A DNA stretch of 64,000 nt from an uncultured Oscillospiraceae bacterium (GCA_910589085.1 CAJUSG010000001.1:132470-196469), one strand, 5' to 3'; positions 1-8,542 are shown, numbered from the stretch's first letter. Numbers and translations: made by a program. Notes: a model not told the origin generated them from the letters alone.

Positions 1-369
1 AAAGATGGGATTATTCCCCAGAGCCTCCACCCTGTCCTTGATGGGCAGAACCAAAAACAGGGGCAGTGTGCCCACAATAATCAGCAGCACCATACGCCGG
101 GCCTCCGGTGGGTTGCCCCGGTAGCGCCTGCGGGAGAACAGATCGGTGAAAAAGGAAAAAAATTCTACAATCATCTCCCAGATATCCCGCCAGTAGACCA
201 CACAGACTGCCAGCAGGGTGGCGAAGTGCAGCAGGACATTGAAGAGCTGATCGGTCTCCGGCATACCGAAAAAGTGCTGGAACAGGGTGAGGTGTCCGGA
301 GCTGGAGATGGGCAGGAACTCAGCCACACCCTGGACAAATCCCAAAATAATCGCCATAAAGCTGGTCAA
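1..369 (-). CDS. uppP: Undecaprenyl-diphosphatase, partial (3' end outside window)
   Basis: The reverse strand reads AIILGFVQGVAEFLPISSSGHL near the N-terminus. This is the conserved first block of the BacA/UppP family, with the E-rich and SSSGHL motifs that form the active site. The family dephosphorylates undecaprenyl pyrophosphate at the membrane so the lipid carrier can be reused in peptidoglycan synthesis. About 123 codons are visible and the C-terminal half lies outside the window. I chose a TTG start at 369 because AGGGGG lies 8 bases upstream; an in-frame ATG at 357 is the alternative. The membrane segment with LLHFATLLAVCVVYWRDIW also fits the family. Confidence 0.88.
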   Translation of the reverse strand, partial: MTSFMAIILGFVQGVAEFLPISSSGHLTLFQHFFGMPETDQLFNVLLHFATLLAVCVVYWRDIWEMIVEFFSFFTDLFSRRRYRGNPPEARRMVLLIIVGTLPLFLVLPIKDRVEALGNNPIF

Positions 370-468
370 AGCTATGTACCCCCTAAAACGGGCAGGCGCC
401 CATAAAATCATTAAATACTATATTAACACAGACCGGGGAAAAATTCCAGTGTTTTTATTATGGATTAT

Positions 469-495
469 GTAGGGGCCGCCGCCCTCGGCGGCCCG
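469..495. repeat. GTAGGG-edge palindrome, single unit
   Basis: GTAGGGGC is followed by a self-complementary core, GCCGCC...GGCGGC, and ends in CCCG. It belongs to the dispersed palindrome family described in the findings. The rest of the 370-540 gap shows no gene. Confidence 0.55.
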
Positions 496-540
496 CTTCA
501 CGGCTGCGTGGCTGTGTGCAAGACATTTACCCTCCCCCGC

Positions 541-1257
541 TCAGTCCTCCAGGTTGTCAGTCTTCTCCGAAAGAACGCTTTTTTTCTCGGCAATCATCCC
601 ATACAGACATGCCAAAGCGTCGGACAGTCCGCCGATCCGGTCGATGAGCCCCAGCTCCACCGCCTCCTCGCCGTAGATGACGCTGCCCACATCGGCGGCC
701 AGCTCTCCGGTCTGGAGCATAAGCTTTGTAAAGGCTTCCCGCTTTATATGACTATTGGCGGTAACAAACTGGAGGATACGCTCCTGAATGCGCTCAAAGT
801 AGTAAAAAGTCTGGGGCACGCCGATTACCAGGCCGTTGAGCCGCACCGGGTGGATGGTCATGGCCGCCGAGGGGGCGATAAAGGATTTTTTCGCCGACAC
901 CGCCAGAGGCACCCCGATGGAGTGGCTGCCCCCCAGCACCAAGGAGACAGTAGGCTTTGACATGGAGGCGATCACCTCCGAGATGGCCAGCCCCGCCTCC
1001 ACGTCTCCCCCGCCGTTGTTCAGCAGAATCAGCAGGCCGTCGATCTCCGTACTCCCCTCGATGGTGGCTAATAAGGGCAGGACATGCTCATATTTGGTGC
1101 TCTTGCTGGTGGGCGGCAGCAGCTGGTGTCCCTCGATCTGGCCTACGATGGTCAGCACATAGATGGTGCCCTGGTCTGTGCGGATCAGGGAGGAGCCCAG
1201 ATCTACAATAGGCTGAATATCCCCCTCCTGGGGCAGCTGATTTTGTTCCTCGTCCAT
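541..1257 (-). CDS. ClpP-like serine protease (TepA/YmfB type)
   Basis: This 238-residue protein has the ClpP/crotonase fold seen in B. subtilis TepA. LLNNGGGDVEAG (about residues 79-90) resembles the ClpP oxyanion region. The nucleophile is probably Ser113 in GGSHSIG, and the catalytic histidine probably His136 in MTIHPVR. No signal peptide is visible, so it likely acts in the cytoplasm. TepA-type proteins have been linked to degrading secretory-protein fragments; that role is family knowledge and not shown here. AAGGAGGGAACATCT precedes the ATG. The gene stands alone between the uppP gene and a divergent XRE gene. Confidence 0.85.
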   Translation of the reverse strand: MDEEQNQLPQEGDIQPIVDLGSSLIRTDQGTIYVLTIVGQIEGHQLLPPTSKSTKYEHVLPLLATIEGSTEIDGLLILLNNGGGDVEAGLAISEVIASMSKPTVSLVLGGSHSIGVPLAVSAKKSFIAPSAAMTIHPVRLNGLVIGVPQTFYYFERIQERILQFVTANSHIKREAFTKLMLQTGELAADVGSVIYGEEAVELGLIDRIGGLSDALACLYGMIAEKKSVLSEKTDNLED

Positions 1258-1390
1258 AGATGTTCCCTCCTTTTTTGTGTAGTCTGCGCCAAAAGGGGGA
1301 TTTTTATATCAAAAGCCACCACTCTACTTTTCGTAGGTTGCTTTTTGATCCCCTCCGCGCTAAACTTGGGGCAGTGAAAGGAGCGATTCT

Positions 1391-1972
1391 ATGGATAACG
1401 AACAATTTGGAGGGTTCATAGCGCAGCTGCGGAAGGAGCAGGGGCTGACCCAGAAGGAACTGGCCGACAAGCTGAATGTCACCGACAAGGCGGTCTCAAA
1501 ATGGGAGACGGCCAAAGGCTTTCCCGACGTAAAGCTGCTGGAGCCCCTGGCCCAGGCTCTGGGGGTGTCCCTGGTGGAGCTGATGCAGGGCAGGCGGCAG
1601 GAGGCGGACACCCTCACCGTGGCCGAGGCGGACGCGGCGGTATCTCAGGCCATGGGACAGTGGGAAAAGGCCACCGCATGGTGGTATCTGCGGCTGTTCC
1701 GTTGGTTTTTGACCGCCATCTGCTCCGCATGTCTGGTGTGGCTGTTGCCCTCCGTCCTTTATGCGGGAAAGAACTGGCTGTACACCTCCGGGTGGTCGGC
1801 CGCAGAGAAGGCCATCGGCGGCGCTGATGGGCCCACCGCGATTCTTGTCGCCTCCTCCCCTACCAATACGATCTTGGATATATTTCTGCTGGCCGGAATT
1901 CCGCTGGTTTTGCTGATCGTCTGTATCATTTTGGCCATTAAGGTATGGCGGCTGGAGAAGAAGCTGAAATAA
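1391..1972 (+). CDS. XRE-family regulator with C-terminal membrane segments
   Basis: Residues about 8-62 form a helix-turn-helix domain of the Cro/CI type (LRKEQGLTQKELADKLNVTD, then KAVSKWETAKGFPD). The remainder carries two hydrophobic stretches, FLTAICSACLVWLLPSVLYA and a second near the C-terminus (IFLLAGIPLVLLIVCIILAI). That arrangement suggests a membrane-tethered DNA-binding protein. AAAGGAGCGATTCT precedes the ATG. It is divergent from the ClpP-like gene and convergent with the aminopeptidase gene. Ligand and target are unknown. Confidence 0.8.
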   Translation: MDNEQFGGFIAQLRKEQGLTQKELADKLNVTDKAVSKWETAKGFPDVKLLEPLAQALGVSLVELMQGRRQEADTLTVAEADAAVSQAMGQWEKATAWWYLRLFRWFLTAICSACLVWLLPSVLYAGKNWLYTSGWSAAEKAIGGADGPTAILVASSPTNTILDIFLLAGIPLVLLIVCIILAIKVWRLEKKLK

Positions 1973-1998
1973 AAAAGGGCCTGTCAGCCGACAGGCCC
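1971..1998 (-). terminator. Intrinsic terminator of the aminopeptidase gene
   Basis: The stem GGGCCTGTC/GACAGGCCC is followed on the minus strand by six U residues. It sits 7 bases after the minus-strand stop codon and may also slow transcription from the convergent XRE gene. Confidence 0.8.
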
Positions 1999-2005
1999 TC
2001 AACCT

Positions 2006-3421
2006 TTACACCGCCTCAAAAACCGCCTTCATTCCCTTGAAGGTCATATAGCAGTCCAGCTTCCCCACCGTCTCAAAGGGGGCGTGCATGGACAGGACCG
2101 GCACCCCGGCGTCCAGGGTATCGATGTTCCGCTCGGCCATATAGGCGGCCACGGTGCCGCCTCCGCCGGCGTCCACCTTGCCCAACTCGGCCATCTGCCA
2201 GACCACGTTGGCGCTGTCCAGCACCCGGCGCACCCGGGCCACCACCTCGGCGGAGGCGTCGGATGCCCCGGACTTGCCCCGGGCCCCGGTGTATTTGCAA
2301 AGGCCCATGCCGTAGTTCACAAAAGCACTGTTGCGCTTCTCATAGACGTCGGCGAAGTTGGGATCGTAGGCCGCCGTAACGTCGGCGGACAGGCAGAAGG
2401 ACTTCTCATAGCAGGCCCGCAGGGGGACGCCTTGGGCCTGACACAGGTCCTCCATAAAGGTATCGAAGGCGGCGGACTTCATGCCTGTGACCCCCTCGGA
2501 GCCGATCTCCTCCTTGTCGGCCAGCATACACACGGCGGTGTACTCCGGTTCAGACAGCTGGAGGAGGGCGGCCAGACAGGCGTAGGCGCACACCCGGTCG
2601 TCGTGGCCGTAGGCCCCGATGAGGGAGCGGTCAAAGCCGATATCCCGGGCGTTGAAGGCCGGGACGGCGGACAGCTCAGCGGAGATAAAATCCGCCTCTG
2701 TAATGCCATATTTCCGGTTGAGCAGCTCCAGGGCGGCCAGCTTAACCCTGTCCTTCCCCTCGTCCCCCTCCAGGGGGCGGCTGCCCACCAGAATGTTCAG
2801 ACTTTCGGCGGGAATCGCCTCGCCCAGGGGCTTTTTGGACTGCTCCACCCCCAGGTGGGGCAACAGGTCGTCGATGGTGAACAGGGGGTCCCCCTCCCCG
2901 TTGCCGATGGACACCCGGACGGTCTGGCCGCTCTTCAGCACCACCACCCCGTGGAGCTCCAGGGGGATGGTCACCCACTGGTACTTGCGGATACCGCCGT
3001 AGTAGTGGGTTTTCAAAAAGGCCAGCTCCTCCGTCTCATAGAGGGGATTCTGTTTCAGGTCCAGGCGGGGGGAGTCGATGTGGGCGGCGCCGATGTTGGC
3101 CCCCTGGTCCAGACTCTTCTTCCCAATGACCGCCAGGGTGACCGCCTTGCCCCGGTTGACCCGGTAGACCTTGTCCCCCGGCTTCAGCTCCATGCCCCGG
3201 ACATAGGGCTTAAACCCGGCGCTCTCCGCCAGGGCCACCGCCCGGTCCACGCACTCACGCTCGGTCTTGCCCGCATCCAGAAACTGCTTGTAGCCGGTGC
3301 AGTAGGCCTCCATGGCCTCCGCGTCGCCGGGGACCAGCCGGTCGTAGCCGTTCTTTTTTTCGTACAGCAGCGCCTTGCGTAGCTGCTCGCCCCGGGTCTG
3401 TTCCTTCAATTCATCACTCAT
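2006..3421 (-). CDS. M18 family metallo-aminopeptidase
   Basis: The 471-residue protein matches the M18 (aspartyl aminopeptidase/aminopeptidase I) family. Visible metal-binding and catalytic blocks are GAAHIDSPRLD (about residue 122), ADKEEIGSEG (acidic catalytic residues, about 300) and a C-terminal SMHAPFE block with the last histidine ligand. GAYGHDDRVCAY is also conserved. These enzymes are cytoplasmic dodecameric zinc peptidases that remove N-terminal residues from peptides. AGAAGGAGGTCATTTT precedes the ATG at 3421. It is transcribed away from coaE with a palindromic repeat between them. Confidence 0.93.
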   Translation of the reverse strand: MSDELKEQTRGEQLRKALLYEKKNGYDRLVPGDAEAMEAYCTGYKQFLDAGKTERECVDRAVALAESAGFKPYVRGMELKPGDKVYRVNRGKAVTLAVIGKKSLDQGANIGAAHIDSPRLDLKQNPLYETEELAFLKTHYYGGIRKYQWVTIPLELHGVVVLKSGQTVRVSIGNGEGDPLFTIDDLLPHLGVEQSKKPLGEAIPAESLNILVGSRPLEGDEGKDRVKLAALELLNRKYGITEADFISAELSAVPAFNARDIGFDRSLIGAYGHDDRVCAYACLAALLQLSEPEYTAVCMLADKEEIGSEGVTGMKSAAFDTFMEDLCQAQGVPLRACYEKSFCLSADVTAAYDPNFADVYEKRNSAFVNYGMGLCKYTGARGKSGASDASAEVVARVRRVLDSANVVWQMAELGKVDAGGGGTVAAYMAERNIDTLDAGVPVLSMHAPFETVGKLDCYMTFKGMKAVFEAV

Positions 3422-3455
3422 AAAATGACCTCCTTCTAGGTTGTTATGTGGATTG

Positions 3456-3524
3456 CACGGGCGGATATTATCCGCCCGTCTTATACTTCATACACCTCAG
3501 CGGGCAGATGATATCCGCCCCTAC
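3456..3524. repeat. GTAGGG-edge palindrome pair; supplies the coaE stop codon
   Basis: Two palindromic units lie in opposite orientation. The first has core GCGGATATTATCCGC. The second ends in CCGCCCCTAC, and its complement reads GTAGGGGCGGATATC. The minus-strand TAG of coaE (3523-3521) is the TAG inside GTAGGG. Confidence 0.7.
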
Positions 3525-4111
3525 AGGATTTTTCGTAAAAATTCCCGCGCCTTTTGGGCAAATTCCTCTGCGCTAAAGCAGTCATTGATTAAAGTATAGT
3601 CGCAATTTTGGAAAAAATACTCGTCCGGCTTCTGGGCCTTGACCCGCGCCCAGGCGTACTCCTCCGAAATGCCCTCCCGGGCCATAATGCGGCGCACCCG
3701 CACTTCCGGCGGAGCCAGGACAGCCACCGTTAGTTGACATAACTCCTTCGCCGAACACTCCAGTAAGGCGATGGCGTCGATGGCCGCAAGGGCTCTCCCC
3801 TGCTTCCGGAACTCCTCCACCAGCACTCCAGTCCGGGCCACCACCGCCTCCCAGGCGATGGCGTTGAGGGTCTCCAACTTTTCCACATCGTGAAAGACCA
3901 CCGCCCCCAGCTTTTTCCGGTCGATAGCCCCCGCCTCATCCCGCAGAGGTCCGAACTCCTTCTCCAGTCTATCCTGTAAAGCGGTATCACTTTTCAATAA
4001 TTCGTGGTAGACGGCGTCACAGTCGATGACTCCGCCCCCCAGCTTTTCCACCTCCCGGAGCAGGGTGGTCTTCCCTGCCCCGGTGGGGCCGGTGATGCCG
4101 ATAACTGTCAT
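3521..4111 (-). CDS. coaE: Dephospho-CoA kinase
   Basis: The protein (196 residues) starts TVIGITGPTGAGKTT, a P-loop that binds ATP. It continues with GGGVIDCDAVYHELL, which carries the conserved aspartate of CoaE, and has a lid-like stretch with VRVRRIMAREGISEEYA. It phosphorylates dephospho-CoA in the last step of coenzyme A synthesis in the cytoplasm. I placed the start at the ATG at 4111 because TAAAGGAGGTTACC lies directly upstream; a longer frame to 4222 lacks such a site. The gene follows an integral membrane protein gene by 11 bases, which suggests co-transcription. Its TAG stop lies inside a palindromic repeat. Confidence 0.92.
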   Translation of the reverse strand: MTVIGITGPTGAGKTTLLREVEKLGGGVIDCDAVYHELLKSDTALQDRLEKEFGPLRDEAGAIDRKKLGAVVFHDVEKLETLNAIAWEAVVARTGVLVEEFRKQGRALAAIDAIALLECSAKELCQLTVAVLAPPEVRVRRIMAREGISEEYAWARVKAQKPDEYFFQNCDYTLINDCFSAEEFAQKAREFLRKIL

Positions 4112-4122
4112 GGTAACCTCCT

Positions 4123-4887
4123 TTACAGCTGATTCCATGCTGGATTTTCCCGTTCCATCCGCCGCTTCCACAGCCGGCTTTTCAGCCGGCTGGCCCAGAA
4201 CAGATTTGCCGCCGGGAGCCACAGAAGAAACGAATACCGGTCAACCAGGTCGGGCTCCTCCTGCCGGGCCAGCCGGAGGCCCCGCCAGAGCATCCGGCTC
4301 TGGACCAGATGGAGGGCCAGCAGCGCCGCCAGCACCCCGCCCGCTCCGCCATAGTCCAAAAGATTGTACTGCCCGGCCATCAGCTCCCCTAAGAGTACAG
4401 AGAGCAGGATCCCCACCGTAGCCATAAAGACCGTGCAGCCTCCCAGCAGGAGCAGCCAAGCGGCCGTGGCAATACTCAGCTCACATCCCCGCCGCAGAAT
4501 CTCCTCCGCCCGCTCCAAGTGCGCCTCCTCCCTGATTAGAAGATACACCAACAGCAGCAGGAGAAGCAAAATACAGCTGTACACCTCCAGGGGACAGTCC
4601 TCGTTTTCGACATTCCAGAAGCGGCTCCTGCAGAGCAGGATCTCCCCAGTCCCCATGACCGCAGGCAGGAGGGTGGCGGCCAGTAGCTTTGCTATTTCAC
4701 CGTGAAGATTGACCCGCCCTGTCAGGTCCAACAGGAACAGAGCCAGCCACAGTGCAGAGGGTATCCAGGCCGCCGGTCCCATCTCTTTCAGCTGATAGAT
4801 GGACAGCTCCAAAAAGACAGTCAGCAAAAAAGCGGTCAGATGGAAGGCATCATAGAGGAGGCGTCCAATTGTTAACATAAAATCCAC
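4123..4887 (-). CDS. Multi-pass membrane protein, function unknown
   Basis: I do not recognise a family. The predicted protein (254 residues) has about five or six hydrophobic segments, including FHLTAFLLTVFLELSIY, YSCILLLLLLLVYLLI and LLLLGGCTVFMATVGILL, and a basic C-terminus (RLKSRLWKRRMER). The GTG at 4887 is preferred because AAAGGAG lies 8 bases upstream; the frame is open to 4941. It ends 11 bases before coaE on the same strand. Confidence 0.65.
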   Translation of the reverse strand: MDFMLTIGRLLYDAFHLTAFLLTVFLELSIYQLKEMGPAAWIPSALWLALFLLDLTGRVNLHGEIAKLLAATLLPAVMGTGEILLCRSRFWNVENEDCPLEVYSCILLLLLLLVYLLIREEAHLERAEEILRRGCELSIATAAWLLLLGGCTVFMATVGILLSVLLGELMAGQYNLLDYGGAGGVLAALLALHLVQSRMLWRGLRLARQEEPDLVDRYSFLLWLPAANLFWASRLKSRLWKRRMERENPAWNQL

Positions 4888-4980
4888 AGCTGCCACTCCT
4901 TTCCATGTCACCAGCATAGCGCATAGAAGGAAGGTATGCAACAGATTTTGGACAGTCGGTCAGTTTTGCGGGATAAGTGG

Positions 4981-5337
4981 TCAGTTTCTCCTCAGCCAGT
5001 CCAGGGCCTCCTCCTCTGTAGACCAAAAGCCCACATGGGTACCCTGGTTGCTCTCATAGATAAAATCCTTCAGCGGTTTGCTGGTGTAGTGGGAAAAATC
5101 CCCCACAATAGCCAGCCGCATCTGGTAGTTGACAAACTTCTGCAGGACCTCCCCCGCCAACCCGGAGGACAGGCGGAAAAAGGACTCGTCCAGCTGCTCC
5201 TTGCGCAGAATTATGGCAGAACAGCCGGTCTCATACCGTGCGGAGGCCAGTAGCTCCACCGCTGACGCGCCATCGGTAATTAAAATCTCCCCGCCGCTAA
5301 TCACCGCGGCGTTTTCTTTTTTCTCAAATATCATCAT
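4981..5337 (-). CDS. DUF4180 family protein
   Basis: A 118-residue soluble protein resembling DUF4180. It has an N-terminal beta-rich part (ISGGEILITDGASAVELL) and a C-terminal part with LAIVGDFSHYTSKPLKDFI and TEEEALDWLRR. Family function is unknown to me. There are two adjacent ATG codons at 5337 and 5334; AGGAG spacing slightly favours the second. It lies 6 bases downstream of the threonylcarbamoyl-AMP synthase gene on the same strand, so it is probably the last gene of that operon. Confidence 0.75.
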   Translation of the reverse strand: MMIFEKKENAAVISGGEILITDGASAVELLASARYETGCSAIILRKEQLDESFFRLSSGLAGEVLQKFVNYQMRLAIVGDFSHYTSKPLKDFIYESNQGTHVGFWSTEEEALDWLRRN

Positions 5338-5343
5338 TTTCTC

Positions 5344-6438
5344 CTATAATTCTATAATGTGAAATCCTGCCGCCTTATTCAGGCGGTTGGACACAGCCAG
5401 GCCTATGCCGCCGTCATCGGGACACTGGGCCCAGATTCTTTTTACGTCGGTACGGTCCATGGCCCGCAAGGCATCGAAAAGCCGCCTGGCCTGCTCACCC
5501 TTGTCGCCGGCCGGGCCCAGAGACAGGATAGGGCCCTCCTCCTCCGCGAAAAGCGGCAGGAACTCCTCAAAGCAGATTACTCCATCCCAGCGGGTGTGGG
5601 ACAGACGGTTCAGAATGTAAGCGGCGCTCTGCGCCGCCTCCCCTTTTATGGCGGTAACGGGGGCCTTGGGGGCGTAGTGGCGATACTTCATCCCCGGAGC
5701 CCGGGGCTTCTCCCCCTCCCCCATCTGCCGGGTAACAGCGGGGTCCACCGCTACCTCCCCTAGTACCTCCCGGAGCTGCTCCAGGGTAATTCCGCCGGGG
5801 CGCAGCAGCCTGGGCGGGTCGCAGGTCAGGTCGATAATGGTGGACTCCACCCCCACCGTGCAGGGGCCTCCATCCAGAATAGCCGGTATCTTCCCCTCCA
5901 TATCCTCCAGCATGTGCCGGGCGGTGGTGGGGCTGGGCCGGCCCGAGGTATTCCCCGAGGGGGCGGCGACGGGGGTCTGGGCCAGCCGGATGACGCCGCG
6001 GCACAGGGGATGGGCAGGACAGCGCATCCCCACCGTGTCCAGCCCGGCGGTGACCACGTCGGGAATCACCCGGGGCCCGAAGTGGGTACAGGAGCACACC
6101 GGGCCGTTTTTCAGCTCCTCCAGCTCCTGGGGGGTGCGTTTTTTGCATCGGAGGACCATGGTCAGCGGCCCGGGCCAGAACCGCTCCGCCAGTCGGTATG
6201 CCGTGTCCGGGATGTCCTCACAGTACCGCTCCAGCCAATCGGCGCTCCAGATGTGGAGAATCAGGGGGTTGTCCTGGGGCCGGCCCTTGGCCTGGAAAAT
6301 CTGCCCCACCGCCATGGGGTTCATCCCGTCGGCCCCCAGGCCGTACACCGTCTCGGTGGGGATGCCCACCAGACCGCCGCCCTTCAAAATCCCGGCGGCC
6401 TTTTCCGCCTCAGCCGGGGTGAGAATCTGTGTTTTCAT
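5344..6438 (-). CDS. L-threonylcarbamoyladenylate synthase (Sua5/YwlC, long form)
   Basis: The protein has 364 residues. Residues about 10-200 form the YrdC fold (GGLVGIPTETVYGLGADG, KGRPQDNPLILHI, APSGNTSGRPSPTTA). Residues about 230-364 form the C-terminal Sua5 domain. The enzyme makes threonylcarbamoyl-AMP from threonine, bicarbonate and ATP for the t6A modification of tRNAs that read ANN codons. TsaD, which transfers the group to tRNA, is encoded at 43.6 kb. The ATG at 6438 overlaps the stop of the upstream HAD gene (ATGA), which indicates translational coupling. No frame defect is seen. Confidence 0.93.
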   Translation of the reverse strand: MKTQILTPAEAEKAAGILKGGGLVGIPTETVYGLGADGMNPMAVGQIFQAKGRPQDNPLILHIWSADWLERYCEDIPDTAYRLAERFWPGPLTMVLRCKKRTPQELEELKNGPVCSCTHFGPRVIPDVVTAGLDTVGMRCPAHPLCRGVIRLAQTPVAAPSGNTSGRPSPTTARHMLEDMEGKIPAILDGGPCTVGVESTIIDLTCDPPRLLRPGGITLEQLREVLGEVAVDPAVTRQMGEGEKPRAPGMKYRHYAPKAPVTAIKGEAAQSAAYILNRLSHTRWDGVICFEEFLPLFAEEEGPILSLGPAGDKGEQARRLFDALRAMDRTDVKRIWAQCPDDGGIGLAVSNRLNKAAGFHIIEL

Positions 6439-7088
6439 CTTAAAATCAACTCCGCCAGCTCCTGTGCAGTCTCCACGATGTAGTCCGCCCCCTCGGCCTC
6501 CAGCTCCTGGCGGGTGCGGAAGCCCCACAGCACTCCGCAGCTGACGAGCCCCCCATTCCGGGCGGTACGGATATCCACACTGCTGTCCCCCACAAAGAGG
6601 GTGTCTGCCGGGGAGGCCCCCAATTCCTCCATCAGCCTGTGGAGCAGCGTAGGATCCGGCTTGACGGGCACATCGGGCAGCGCCCCCTGAACTCTGTGGA
6701 ACAGCCCCGGAAAATACCGCTCCACCACCGGCCGGGCGGCCTCATGGGGCTTGTTGGACAGCACAGCTAACGTGATCCCGGCATCCCTCAGCCGGCGGAC
6801 TGCCTCCGGCATCCCGGGATAGGCGGTCGTCCTGTCCTCCTTGTGAGCATTGTACCGCTCTGTGAACTCCGCCAGGGTCACCCGGCGCAGCTCGTCGGTG
6901 AGCGCTGTCCCTGGCGGGGCCACCCGTTCCAGCAGCTTGGGTGCGCCGTTGCCGACAAAATACTTGTACTCCTCCACCGTGTGGGCGGGCCAGCCGTGGA
7001 GGGCACATACCCAGTTCGTGGCGGCGGCCAGATCCTCCAAGGTGTTCAGCAGGGTGCCGTCCAGGTCAAAAATAATATGTCTGTACAT
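6435..7088 (-). CDS. HAD-superfamily phosphatase, phosphoglycolate-phosphatase-like
   Basis: The 217-residue protein has HAD motif I (IIFDLDGTLLNT, residues 5-16), motif II (LAVLSNKPH) and motif III/IV (KPDPTLL then VFVGDSS-type LFVGDSSVDIRTARNGG). The helical cap between motifs I and II is of the Gph/PGP subclass. Likely substrates are small phosphorylated metabolites; the exact one cannot be read from sequence. AAGGGGGATTCTC precedes the ATG. It is the first gene of the coupled pair with the Sua5-type synthase. Confidence 0.87.
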   Translation of the reverse strand: MYRHIIFDLDGTLLNTLEDLAAATNWVCALHGWPAHTVEEYKYFVGNGAPKLLERVAPPGTALTDELRRVTLAEFTERYNAHKEDRTTAYPGMPEAVRRLRDAGITLAVLSNKPHEAARPVVERYFPGLFHRVQGALPDVPVKPDPTLLHRLMEELGASPADTLFVGDSSVDIRTARNGGLVSCGVLWGFRTRQELEAEGADYIVETAQELAELILR

Positions 7089-7102
7089 GAGAATCCCCCT
7101 TG

Positions 7103-7172
7103 TGTAGGGGCGGATATTATCCGCCCGAAAAACCGGCGTATGACCGGCGGGCGGCTATTAGCCGCCCCTACA
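7103..7172. repeat. GTAGGG-edge palindrome pair, complete 70-bp element
   Basis: This is the clearest full copy. The left unit begins GTAGGGGCGG with core GCGGATATTATCCGC. The right unit, with core GCGGCTATTAGCCGC, ends CCGCCCCTAC, so the whole element also has perfect 10-base terminal inverted repeats. The two cores differ in sequence but each stays self-complementary. Confidence 0.75.
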
Positions 7173-7430
7173 TCATTCATACACTCCGATCTCCATGCAG
7201 CCAATCTCCACGGTGGTATCCCGGGGAAATTCCGCCCGCTGGAGGTAGGCCTTCACCGCCATCTGGGCGTGCTTGGGGTTGGCCCGCTCGTCCTCCAGAT
7301 CCAGGTCGATCCGCCCGGCCTCGCCGCCGCAGACGGACCCCACATCCTCCAGAATCTCGTTCAGCTCCCCCACCACATCGTGGAGGTCCTTTCCCTCAGG
7401 GAGCGCTTTGTAATGAATATACATCTCCAT
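7173..7430 (-). CDS. Small protein of unknown function (85 residues)
   Basis: A short acidic protein, no signal or membrane segment, mixed alpha/beta by eye. It contains LHDVVGELNEILEDVGSV and ends TTVEIGCMEIGVYE. AAAGGAGAAAAGAAAA precedes the ATG. It follows prfA by about 50 bases on the same strand, so it may be co-transcribed with it. I do not recognise the family. Confidence 0.6.
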   Translation of the reverse strand: MEMYIHYKALPEGKDLHDVVGELNEILEDVGSVCGGEAGRIDLDLEDERANPKHAQMAVKAYLQRAEFPRDTTVEIGCMEIGVYE

Positions 7431-7456
7431 TTTTCTTTTCTCCTTTTGAAATCATT

Positions 7457-7482
7457 GTCGGGGCGGCCCCAGGCCGCCCTCA
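7457..7482. repeat. Degenerate GTAGGG-type palindrome
   Basis: GTCGGGGCGGCC...GGCCGCC has the same layout as the other units but a GTC instead of GTA edge. It touches the prfA stop codon. Confidence 0.4.
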
Positions 7483-8538
7483 CCCCTGCTCCTTCAGCAG
7501 CTCCGCCTGGTGGTCAGCGGCCAGAGCGTCGATAATCTCGTCCAGCGCCCCGTCCATCACCTGGTCGATTTTATACAGCGTCAAACCGATTCGGTGATCG
7601 GTAACCCGCCCCTGGGGGAAATTATAGGTGCGGATGCGCTCGTTGCGCATACCGGAGCCCACCTGACTGCGGCGCTGGGCGGTGTACTCGCTGGAAATCT
7701 TCTCCTGCTCCGCCTCATAGAGCCGGGAGGCCAGAATACGCATCGCCTTGTCCCGGTTCTGGAACTGGCTGCGCTCCTGCTGGCACTCCACCACGGTGCC
7801 GGTGGGCTTATGGATCAGCCGGACCGCAGAGGATGTCTTGTTCACGTGCTGGCCCCCCGCCCCGGAGGAGCGGAAGACCTGCATCTCAATGTCCGCCGGG
7901 TTGAGCTGAACATCCGCCGTCTCCATCTCGGGCAGCACGGCTACCGTCACGGTGGAGGTGTGGACCCGTCCGCCGGACTCGGTCTCGGGCACCCGCTGGA
8001 CCCGGTGGACGCCGCTCTCGAACTTGAATCGGGACCAGGCGCCGTCCCCCTCTATTGTAAAGGAAATTTCCTTTACGCCGCCCAGTTCCGTTTCGCTGGC
8101 GGAGTCCACCTCAGTGTGCCACCGTTTGGACTCGGCATACATGGAATACATCCGAAACAGGGAATGTGCGAACAGGGCCGCCTCCTCTCCTCCCACTCCG
8201 GCGCGAATCTCCACAATGACGTTTTTGCCGTCGTTGGGGTCTTTGGGGAGCAGCAAAATCTGCAGCTCCTTCTCCAGCCGGGGCAGGTCATCCAGCGCCT
8301 GCTGATACTCCTCCTGGGCCAGCTCCTTCATCTCCGGGTCGGACATCATTTCCTCCGCCTGAGCCTTGGCGTCCAGGGTGCGCCGGTAGGCCCGGAAGGC
8401 GTCCACCAAGGGCTGAAGCTCAGCCTGTTCCTTGTTCAGCCTGGCCACCAGCTCTGGGTCAGTGTAGGTCTCTGACGCCCCCAGCCGGGCCTCAATCTGA
8501 GAATATTTCGCCTCAACAGCATTGAGCTTGTCTAACAT
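7480..8538 (-). CDS. prfA: Peptide chain release factor 1
   Basis: The 352-residue protein contains the peptidyl-tRNA hydrolysis motif GAGGQHVNKTSSAVR (GGQ at about residue 230) and a domain order typical of RF1. It ends with the coiled helices around RTYNFPQGRVTDHRIGLTL. It recognises UAA and UAG on the ribosome and releases the finished peptide. The start at 8538 gives the usual MLDKLNAVEAKY opening; a longer frame to 8559 is unlikely. The RBS (AGGTGA) is modest. It lies 4 bases downstream of the YdcF-like gene, in the same operon as the ABC-F gene. Confidence 0.95.
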   Translation of the reverse strand: MLDKLNAVEAKYSQIEARLGASETYTDPELVARLNKEQAELQPLVDAFRAYRRTLDAKAQAEEMMSDPEMKELAQEEYQQALDDLPRLEKELQILLLPKDPNDGKNVIVEIRAGVGGEEAALFAHSLFRMYSMYAESKRWHTEVDSASETELGGVKEISFTIEGDGAWSRFKFESGVHRVQRVPETESGGRVHTSTVTVAVLPEMETADVQLNPADIEMQVFRSSGAGGQHVNKTSSAVRLIHKPTGTVVECQQERSQFQNRDKAMRILASRLYEAEQEKISSEYTAQRRSQVGSGMRNERIRTYNFPQGRVTDHRIGLTLYKIDQVMDGALDEIIDALAADHQAELLKEQG

Positions 8539-8542
8539 TTCA

